From NCBI GenBank assembly GCA_964533435.1, contig CAZHLU010000063.1, forward strand, positions 1-5,067: a DNA stretch of 5,067 nucleotides, written 5' to 3'. A program made the translations under genes and the position numbers. Below the pieces are notes generated by a model, which saw nothing but the letters and a program-made list of their open reading frames with translations, had not been told where the DNA came from and ran no database searches. Positions 1-5,067 of this stretch are shown here, piece after piece. Origin of the DNA: CAZWIT01 sp964533435. GTDB taxonomy: Bacteria > Patescibacteriota > Patescibacteriia > UBA1558 > GWA2-36-10. Every line of letters starts with the position of its first letter. The stretch's first letter is position 1.

Positions 1-626
1 TAAGATAACAACAAAAACCAAAACCAAAAAACATTTAATTTTTTATTTAAAGAAGCGTGATCAAAAAAATCTAAACCACTTGTTCCCTGACTCGCTAAAT
101 TATGGATGGTAAGTAAAGTTTTTATATTAGAAAAATTGGAATATTTAAGACTATATTCATCAACATAACTTGGGATCAAGGCTGTATGCCAATCATGGCA
201 ATGAATAATATCCACTGACCAAGCTAGCTCATGAATCAAAACAACAACTGCTTTACTAAAAAAAGTAAAACGTTCTATATCGCTCCTGGCGCCTGCTTGG
301 TTTGCATAAATATAATTTCCTTTGAATAAATTATGTTTTATCAAAAAAACTGGAATTTTAGTAGCCGGTAAATAAGTCTGATACAAATCAAAACTTTGTT
401 TGCTATGATCTATTTCAATATTAATACCCTTTTTAATTAATTTAGTTTGGTATTTCTTTGTATCAATACAGCCATAAAAAGGCAAAACAATGCTCAGTTT
501 TAATTGATGTTTAAGTAAAGCCTTAGGTAGAGACCCTAAAACATCTGCCAAACCACCCACTTTTGCCAGTGGGGCCAGTTCGGCACTAGCCATCAAAATA
601 TTTATATTGTTTTTAGTTGCTGGCAT
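1..626 (-). CDS. Second glycogen/starch synthase-like glycosyltransferase (GT5), N-terminal part, cut by the window edge
   Basis: Open frame from ATG at 624-626 to the window edge, giving 208 residues with no stop; the C-terminal half lies outside. The start of the protein matches GT5 glycogen synthases: a first beta strand (NINILMASAELAP), the nucleotide-sugar-binding KVGGL motif with K22, then ADVLGSLPKAL. HCHDWH at residues 142-147 and TIHNL at 173-177 are further hallmarks of the GT5 N-terminal Rossmann domain. The family transfers glucose from ADP- or UDP-glucose to a growing alpha-1,4-glucan in the cytoplasm. The next in-frame Met (residue 12) would delete the first strand, so the 626 start is preferred. 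The protein differs clearly from the complete synthase at 2910-4388 and is not a recent duplicate. The last visible stretch (about 181-208) is unusually hydrophobic and aromatic and lacks the usual family pattern. The catalytic C-terminal motifs are not visible, so activity cannot be judged. Confidence 0.88.
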   Translation of the reverse strand, partial: MPATKNNINILMASAELAPLAKVGGLADVLGSLPKALLKHQLKLSIVLPFYGCIDTKKYQTKLIKKGINIEIDHSKQSFDLYQTYLPATKIPVFLIKHNLFKGNYIYANQAGARSDIERFTFFSKAVVVLIHELAWSVDIIHCHDWHTALIPSYVDEYSLKYSNFSNIKTLLTIHNLASQGTSGLDFFDHASLNKKLNVFWFWFLLLS

Positions 627-631
627 CTTCA

Positions 632-664
632 AAGCTTAACTATCACTAATTATACCATAAGCTT
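632..664. repeat. 7-bp inverted repeat around the promoter of the second synthase gene
   Basis: Arms AAGCTTA (632-638) and TAAGCTT (658-664) are exact reverse complements separated by 19 nt. The spacer contains the extended -10 element read on the minus strand. Each arm also contains the self-palindromic hexamer AAGCTT, so the pair can equally be read as two copies of one short site. The expected transcript would start inside the spacer and include only one arm, so an RNA hairpin from this promoter is unlikely. An operator-like DNA site is possible, but chance occurrence in AT-rich DNA is not excluded. Confidence 0.4.
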
Positions 665-677
665 GAATATGCTTTAA
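649..677 (-). promoter_or_regulatory. Predicted sigma-70-type promoter with extended -10 for the second synthase gene
   Basis: On the minus strand the sequence reads TGGTATAAT (657 to 649), a perfect TATAAT hexamer with the TGn extension. A poor -35 candidate, TTAAAG (677 to 672), lies 17 bp upstream; the extended -10 commonly compensates for such weakness. Transcription would begin near position 642, leaving a leader of only about 16 nt before the ATG at 626. It lies in the only sizeable intergenic gap of the window, which suggests the second synthase can be transcribed independently of the genes upstream. No ribosome binding site is evident in the leader. Confidence 0.55.
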
Positions 678-697
678 TATCTAAAAATAAATTTTAG

Positions 698-1762
698 CTA
701 ATTCAAATTTATTTTGACTATTTGTTTTTGAGATAATTCCAAATATCCTTCTGTGTCTTTTAGTAGATTTTCTAAAGCATGGCGAGAATCTTTGGTATAA
801 AAAAGTAAAGCCACGGTGCGCAAAGTTGTCCAAGCCTGATAAAGGTTAATACGGCTAATAAAAACAGGATCAATATCGGCAAAACTTTCACCAAAATAAC
901 TTTCTATAAAATAACTCTTATAATCATTAATCTGCTGACGGGATAAAGTATTTTGCAACATAAAATCAAATTGTTGCAAAAACTCACCCAAGTCTAAACA
1001 AGGATCTCCCCAAGCTAAGTCCGTAAAATCAATCACTTTAATATGATCCGGCTCCAAACCACTAACAACAATATTTTCTAAATGATAATCACCGTGCACT
1101 AAAGTTTTATTAATCTTACTTGACCAATCCACTTCTAAATTAATAATCCCTTGCAAAAGATTTTCTAGTCTTTGGCCTAACTCTTTATTTCTAGCTACAA
1201 AATCCGCAATTAATTTATCGGGACGAGGACGCATATTTTTTATACTAAAATCTTTTAACCTAAAATTAGGGTCACTGGAATCAATATTTTGTAAAACACG
1301 TAACCAAGCAGTCGCTAAATCCAAAACCGGGCGCAAATCACGCTGAGGTTCGTCTTTTATTAATTTCTTCAAAATACGACCTCTTACTCCTTCATAAAAA
1401 AACCCCCCTAATTCCGATACGTAAAACAAGGGTTTGGGTGTTAAATATTGACCTCTGGCAAAACCATGGGCATATAAAAATGAATTGTTAGCAAAAGAAT
1501 CTTGACGCGAACCATCAGTATGAGCAGAAACGAAAATATTTAAATCTTTTAACTCCTGCTTGTTATTCTCGTACTTACAAAAATAGCCGGCTACATAAGT
1601 AGCACTAGTTTTACCAAAATGTTTTTTATAAGGCCTAATTTCAATCTCTTTTAAAGTAACAAAATCAGGATAAAATTCTGGTAAACGTTTATTCAATAAA
1701 TCTTTAATATAATCAACTTGAGTTAAATTGTTTAAAAATGAAAAATTATCAACTGAAGACAT
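698..1762 (-). CDS. APH/choline-kinase-fold phosphotransferase, probable small-molecule kinase of the glucan cluster
   Basis: A 354-residue soluble protein of the aminoglycoside phosphotransferase superfamily, which transfers phosphate from ATP to a hydroxyl of a small molecule. The catalytic loop HGDYHLEN spans residues 223-230, with D225 the expected base and N230 a metal ligand. The metal-binding aspartate is D245 in KVIDF, followed by the typical WGDPCLDLGEF (251-261). A hinge-like segment FFYEGVRGRIL lies at 121-131. In the N-lobe, the strand that normally carries the ATP-phosphate lysine (often read as KVHxDG in relatives) here reads VSAHTDG (78-84), with Ser at the likely lysine position. 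This alignment is by eye. ATG at 1760-1762 lies 9 nt after the GH57 stop, so co-transcription is likely; stop is TAG. Superfamily members act on aminoglycosides, choline, maltose and other sugars. The glucan neighbours favour a sugar substrate such as maltose or glucose, but this is inference. A resistance role has no support here. Confidence 0.85.
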   Translation of the reverse strand: MSSVDNFSFLNNLTQVDYIKDLLNKRLPEFYPDFVTLKEIEIRPYKKHFGKTSATYVAGYFCKYENNKQELKDLNIFVSAHTDGSRQDSFANNSFLYAHGFARGQYLTPKPLFYVSELGGFFYEGVRGRILKKLIKDEPQRDLRPVLDLATAWLRVLQNIDSSDPNFRLKDFSIKNMRPRPDKLIADFVARNKELGQRLENLLQGIINLEVDWSSKINKTLVHGDYHLENIVVSGLEPDHIKVIDFTDLAWGDPCLDLGEFLQQFDFMLQNTLSRQQINDYKSYFIESYFGESFADIDPVFISRINLYQAWTTLRTVALLFYTKDSRHALENLLKDTEGYLELSQKQIVKINLN

Positions 1763-1771
1763 ATATTTAAT

Positions 1772-2944
1772 TTAATTTTTATGCCAATGTTTAAACCAAA
1801 CTGCTTGTTTAATATGTAAATAAATTTTTTCAGCACTTATTTTTTCAAATCTTGTCGCCAAGGCCAAAGATCTAATACTACGCACTAACTCCTCTAAGCC
1901 CTGATCAATCATGTCTGGGTGCCAAGTAATCTCTGAAAAAGCCGAAGGTTTTTTATCAGCTGCCCACCACCAAGTACAAGATGACAAGGCTTTATCCAAA
2001 TGCTGACGTGCCCAAATATAATTTTGATCTTTAGGATATTTATTAAGCAACTTGATGGCTAGATTTGCTAGCAACCATAGATCATGATGAATAATATTTT
2101 TAGGATCATTCCAAAAAAGATAAGGAATATTTTTTTTAATATCACTTAAATCACTCTCCCAGGCAGCTGGCCGTAAATCAATAGACTCTTTAGTTGATAA
2201 ACCATCTAGATAATCACTTACTTTTAAGCTAAGTACATTTTTAGCCAATAAAACTTTTTCAATGTAACCTTGCCAATCAGTATGAAAGTGCCCGTAAAGC
2301 TCCCCGTCTGTGGCTGTAATAATAACTTCATCTTTTTTTAATTTTGCCAATCTCTTATATATAATTTCTGGGGGATAAGAAGTAGACACTGCCCGATCTC
2401 TAAAAATCAAATTAATACCAACTTTATTTAAAGAATATAAAATATTATTATTTATTTTACCGTCATAATGAATTGGATCTAAAATCAACCATTGGTAGCC
2501 TAATTTTTTTATAACTTTAGCTACTACTAAGCTATAAGCCATTTCTGGCAAATAAAAACCTTTAATTTTAATTTCGCCAAAATATTTTTTTAAAGTATTT
2601 TGATTTAATTCAATTTGTCTAATAATTTCTGACTCTGGCAATAAAGGTAAAATTGGATGATAATAGGCCGAAGCTGTTAATTCAATTCTTTGTGCTTTTA
2701 CTAATTTACGTAAACGCGCGAGCAGGTCTGGTCTTTGCGTAGCCAACATTTCTACTAAGTTCCCAGTAACATTTAAAGTAATCTGCCAATTTGGATATTT
2801 TTCCAACAAACTCAATAAATAATCATAACTTTGATTAGCGGCTTTTTCAAAAATCCCAGCCGATTGCCAAGGCGGCTGATAGATATGCAAAAAGTTTATC
2901 CAAATTATTTTAGGCTTGTTTATCGTTTTGATATTTTTTGGCAT
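1772..2944 (-). CDS. Glycoside hydrolase family 57 protein (alpha-amylase or 4-alpha-glucanotransferase-like)
   Basis: A 390-residue enzyme with the GH57 motifs in order. HIYQPP (20-25) stands for the HxxQP motif at the start of the barrel. ELTASAYYHPILPLLP (88-103) matches the second conserved region. GFYLPEMAY (129-137) contains the nucleophile, predicted as E134. TDGELYGHF (212-220) contains the acid/base, predicted as D213. A helical C-terminal part (about 280-380) has a Trp-rich CTWWWAAD and WHPDMIDQGLEEL, seen in compact GH57 proteins. No signal peptide is evident, so it is probably cytoplasmic. GH57 members hydrolyse, transfer or branch alpha-glucans by a retaining mechanism; the exact activity cannot be assigned. 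It is shorter than the classical thermophilic GH57 amylases and transferases and has no extra C-terminal domain. The ATG at 2942-2944 gives a 35-nt overlap with the upstream glgA; no ATG, GTG or TTG follows before the first barrel strand, so the overlap appears real. It links directly to the synthase upstream and the kinase downstream. Confidence 0.88.
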   Translation of the reverse strand: MPKNIKTINKPKIIWINFLHIYQPPWQSAGIFEKAANQSYDYLLSLLEKYPNWQITLNVTGNLVEMLATQRPDLLARLRKLVKAQRIELTASAYYHPILPLLPESEIIRQIELNQNTLKKYFGEIKIKGFYLPEMAYSLVVAKVIKKLGYQWLILDPIHYDGKINNNILYSLNKVGINLIFRDRAVSTSYPPEIIYKRLAKLKKDEVIITATDGELYGHFHTDWQGYIEKVLLAKNVLSLKVSDYLDGLSTKESIDLRPAAWESDLSDIKKNIPYLFWNDPKNIIHHDLWLLANLAIKLLNKYPKDQNYIWARQHLDKALSSCTWWWAADKKPSAFSEITWHPDMIDQGLEELVRSIRSLALATRFEKISAEKIYLHIKQAVWFKHWHKN

Positions 2945-4388
2945 AATAATAAAGTTCTACGTATTTTTTAGCTGGTAGTTCCCAAGAAAATGATGCTTTC
3001 ATACCACGGCAAACTAAAGAACGCCAAGCTTTATGATTTTTATAAGTTTCCAAAGCCCTAGTAATAGCTATCAAAAAATCTTGAGAAGAATAGTCTTTAA
3101 ATTTAAAACCATTGCCATGGTTGCCGGGTTGATAGTCTATTACTGTGTCATTTAAACCGCCTGTACTACGCACTATTGGCACGCAACCATAACGAAAAGC
3201 TTTCATTTGATTAATACCACATGGTTCATAATGAGACGGCATAATAATCATATCGGCACCAGCATAAAGTTGAGTCTCATATTCCAAGGTCTTTTCATGA
3301 GAAGGAATAACAACCAGTTTATCGGGAAATTTTTTAGACATCTTCTTGAGTTCCTTGATATAGGTTTTATCGCCAGTGCCAGCAATAATAATTTCTATGC
3401 CTAGCTCTATTAATTTATTAAGTGACTCCAAAATTAAACTAAAGCCTTTTTGATAAGTTATCCGATAGGCGGTACATAATACCGGTATTTCTTGGCCCAC
3501 TTTTAAACCAAAAAGTTTTTGAATATGCTGCTTATTTATCTTTTTCCTTTGTATTTTTTTATGATTATAATTAGCCACTAAACCGGGATCATTAATAGGA
3601 TTATAATCTTTATAATCAATACCATTTACTATGCCAAAAAGACGATCTTTTCGGTTGCTTAAAATACGGTGTAAATCCTGCCCAAAACTATGGTGCAAAA
3701 TTTCTTTAGCATAGGTTTCCGATACTGTGTTTACTACATCCGCATACAAAATTCCTCTTTTGGCAAAATTAACATACTCTAATTTTGGATCGTTAAATTT
3801 TGGCAAAGAATTAATACCCTTATCTCTTTTTTCTACTGGTATTTCCCACCAATTATGTCCTAGTTGAAAAACTAAATTGTGAATAGTAAAAACCGTAGCG
3901 GCTTTATTTAAGGTTTCGCTTTTTTTAAAACGTTGTTTTTTTAGATATGGTATCAAGCCAGCATGCCAATCGTGACAATTGATAATATCAGCTTTAAATT
4001 TTAATAAAGATACCAATTTTAAAGCAGCCACATCAAACAAATAAAATCGAGCATTTTCATGACTTGAACCATATAGTCTTTTATGGCGTGAAAAATATTT
4101 TTCATTACTAACAAAATAAACTTTTAGGCCCGGTAATAATTCTCCTCGCCAATAACTAACTGTTACTTCATTTTCTTTATCAATATATAGTTTGACATCA
4201 CTATAAATAAGCTGCAATTTATGTTTTTTGATATCAATCAACTTAGCATAAAACGGAGTAATAATAATTACTTCATGTCCTAAACGATGTAGGGCCTTAG
4301 GCAAGGACCTGGCTACATCGCCCAAACCACCCGTTTTAGAAAAGGGGTGCACTTCGGAAGAAATTGATACTATTTTTAAAGCCTTCAT
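2910..4388 (-). CDS. glgA: Glycogen/starch synthase (GT5), complete
   Basis: A 492-residue GT-B enzyme that elongates alpha-1,4-glucan from a nucleotide-glucose donor, ADP-glucose in most bacteria. From the chosen start (MKALKIVSISSEV) the motifs are: KTGGL at 18-22 with donor-binding K18; HDWH at 139-142; TIHNLVFQLGH at 168-178; TVSETYAKEI at 221-230; FGIVNGID at 251-258; YRITYQKG at 308-315, giving R309 and K314 as equivalents of the E. coli R300/K305 pair; PSHYEPCGINQ at 384-394 with E388 as the conserved catalytic-site glutamate; STGGLNDTV at 408-416. All key residues are present, and the length is close to the 477 of E. coli GlgA, so it is probably active. An ATG 42 nt further upstream (4430) would add 14 residues outside the family and overlap ruvC, so it is rejected. 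The start lies 7 nt after the ruvC stop, without a Shine-Dalgarno sequence. The 3' end overlaps the GH57 gene by 35 nt, suggesting one transcript and possible translational coupling. Confidence 0.96.
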   Translation of the reverse strand: MKALKIVSISSEVHPFSKTGGLGDVARSLPKALHRLGHEVIIITPFYAKLIDIKKHKLQLIYSDVKLYIDKENEVTVSYWRGELLPGLKVYFVSNEKYFSRHKRLYGSSHENARFYLFDVAALKLVSLLKFKADIINCHDWHAGLIPYLKKQRFKKSETLNKAATVFTIHNLVFQLGHNWWEIPVEKRDKGINSLPKFNDPKLEYVNFAKRGILYADVVNTVSETYAKEILHHSFGQDLHRILSNRKDRLFGIVNGIDYKDYNPINDPGLVANYNHKKIQRKKINKQHIQKLFGLKVGQEIPVLCTAYRITYQKGFSLILESLNKLIELGIEIIIAGTGDKTYIKELKKMSKKFPDKLVVIPSHEKTLEYETQLYAGADMIIMPSHYEPCGINQMKAFRYGCVPIVRSTGGLNDTVIDYQPGNHGNGFKFKDYSSQDFLIAITRALETYKNHKAWRSLVCRGMKASFSWELPAKKYVELYYYAKKYQNDKQA

Positions 4389-4395
4389 ATAAATT

Positions 4396-4881
4396 TTAAC
4401 GCTTGGTAAAATTAATGGCCGTAATGGCACAGGCTAGAGCGTCAGCTGCGTCATCTGGCCTTGGTACTGCCGATAACTTTAATAAACTTTTTACCATTAA
4501 ACCAACTTGTTTTTTGCTAGCGTTACCGCTGGAGGTAAGTGCTTGCTTTATCTGTAAAGGAGTAAACTCCACAATATCAACACCGGTCTGTTCTACTGCT
4601 AGTAGAATAACCCCGCGCGCATGACCAACATCTAGGGCTGTTTTAGTATTAGTAGCAAAATAAAGTTTTTCAATGGCTACTAAATCTGGCTGGTACTGTA
4701 CTAATAATGCTGTTACTTCTTGATAAATTTCAGCTAATCTTTTGGAAAAACTAAGTTTAGCCGCTGTCCTAATAGTGCCTACTGCCACTAATTTTATTTC
4801 TCTGTCTGTCTTAGTAATTAAACCAAAACCAGTGTCCGCAAAACCTGGATCTAAACCTAAAATTTTTATATTATTTGCCAT
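4396..4881 (-). CDS. ruvC: Crossover junction endodeoxyribonuclease RuvC (Holliday junction resolvase)
   Basis: A 161-residue RNase H-fold nuclease that cuts Holliday junctions symmetrically as a dimer, normally with the RuvAB branch-migration motor. The four acidic active-site residues are visible: D11 in ILGLDPG (7-13), E71 in LVAIEKLYF (67-75), and D144 and D147 in PDDAADALA (142-150), matching E. coli D7, E66, D138 and D141. The family segments TKTALDVGHARG (79-90) and PLQIKQALTSSGNASKKQV (108-126) are intact, with basic residues expected to contact DNA. Length is close to the usual 160-175. The ATG lies 2 nt after the stop of the upstream YebC-family gene, a common pairing in bacteria. 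ruvA and ruvB do not follow; the glucan genes do. No Shine-Dalgarno sequence precedes the start, so translation may depend on coupling to the upstream gene. Confidence 0.96.
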   Translation of the reverse strand: MANNIKILGLDPGFADTGFGLITKTDREIKLVAVGTIRTAAKLSFSKRLAEIYQEVTALLVQYQPDLVAIEKLYFATNTKTALDVGHARGVILLAVEQTGVDIVEFTPLQIKQALTSSGNASKKQVGLMVKSLLKLSAVPRPDDAADALACAITAINFTKR

Positions 4882-4883
4882 GA

Positions 4884-5067
4884 TTAAATATTGGCGTTGG
4901 TATAGATATTATTAACGTCATCATCATCATCAATAGTATCCAAAAGCTTTAAAAGTTTTTCTGAATCTTTTGGTTCTACTAAAGTTTTTGCTAAATAAAC
5001 TAGTTCGGAAGCTGAAATTTTTATATTTTTAGCTTGAATAATGTTTTTTACTTTTTCTAAATCATTT
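4884..5067 (-). CDS. YebC/PmpR family protein (TACO1 family), C-terminal 60 residues, cut by the window edge
   Basis: The frame enters at 5066 and ends at the TAA at 4884-4886, giving 60 residues. The visible end resembles the YebC C-terminus: a segment with KISASELVYLAKTLVEP, then DSEKLLKLLDTIDDDDDV and a final NNIYTNANI, matching the usual pattern of EKLLKLLDxLEDxDDVQxVYxNxxI. Full-length members have about 240-250 residues, so only the last quarter is seen. The family has been described as DNA-binding regulators (PmpR, YebC) and, more recently, as ribosome-associated factors that help translate proline-rich stretches; which applies here cannot be told. Position immediately before ruvC supports the call, since this gene order is conserved in many bacteria. 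A run of five Asp codons is present (4917-4931). Confidence 0.9.
   Translation of the reverse strand, partial: NDLEKVKNIIQAKNIKISASELVYLAKTLVEPKDSEKLLKLLDTIDDDDDVNNIYTNANI
4917..4931. repeat. Short trinucleotide run encoding five aspartates
   Basis: On the minus strand this reads four GAT codons and one GAC in the YebC-family gene. It lies at the acidic position where relatives usually show a mix of Glu, Asp and one other residue. It is short and in frame, so it may be a place of length variation, but it does not look disruptive. Confidence 0.6.

Noticed and set aside
681..697. Hairpin CTAAAA-loop-TTTTAG just after the kinase stop, as a terminator
   Set aside because: The 6-bp stem has a single G-C pair and no following U-tract, so it is too weak to call an intrinsic terminator and is expected by chance in such AT-rich sequence.
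698..1762. Aminoglycoside resistance gene
   Set aside because: Only the general APH fold is shared; there is no close resemblance to a known resistance enzyme, no mobile element nearby, and the context is glucan metabolism.
3207..3404. Plus-strand open frame of 65 codons
   Set aside because: It lies wholly inside glgA on the opposite strand, over conserved catalytic motifs (PSHYEPCG region), and its product has no recognisable features.
4389..4430. Upstream ATG extending glgA by 14 residues
   Set aside because: The extra residues are not part of the GT5 N-terminus and would overlap ruvC; MKALKIVSISSEV at 4388 is the normal family start.
4403..4624. Plus-strand open frame of 73 codons
   Set aside because: It is antisense to the conserved C-terminal half of ruvC; its Ala/Ser-rich translation reflects the ruvC codons rather than a real protein.
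1..5067. TGA recoded as glycine, as in some candidate phyla
   Set aside because: No in-frame TGA was seen in the reading frames, which use ordinary glycine codons and end in TAA or TAG.

Overview
This AT-rich window (roughly one third G+C by eye) carries six protein genes, all on the minus strand. They are tightly packed, with gaps of 2, 7 and 9 nt, one 35-nt overlap and one 71-nt gap. The first and last genes run off the window ends. No RNA gene, insertion sequence, CRISPR array or gene-free stretch over 300 bases was seen.

In transcription order (right to left): the C-terminal end of a YebC/PmpR-family protein (4884-5067, partial); ruvC, the Holliday junction resolvase (4396-4881); a complete GT5 glycogen/starch synthase, glgA (2910-4388); a GH57-family alpha-glucan enzyme (1772-2944); an APH/choline-kinase-fold phosphotransferase (698-1762); and the N-terminal 208 residues of a second, divergent glycogen synthase-like protein (1-626, partial). 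The 71-nt gap before the second synthase holds a good extended -10 promoter (TGGTATAAT) flanked by a 7-bp inverted repeat. It is the only clear regulatory signal seen.

The layout joins the widely conserved yebC-ruvC pair to a storage-glucan module: two glucan synthases enclosing a glucan-cleaving or transferring enzyme and a small-molecule kinase. A reasonable inference is that the synthases build an alpha-1,4-glucan from a nucleotide sugar, GH57 trims or rearranges it, and the kinase phosphorylates a product, possibly a sugar. The kinase substrate cannot be read from sequence.

The low G+C, short intergenic gaps, Lys/Asn/Ile-rich proteins, and a compact GH57 enzyme beside glgA and an APH-like kinase are compatible with a Candidate Phyla Radiation (Patescibacteria, Parcubacteria-like) genome. 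This is an inference, not a proof. TGA does not appear in frame and all five visible stops are TAA or TAG, so there is no evidence for TGA recoding. None of the five visible start codons has a recognisable Shine-Dalgarno sequence.
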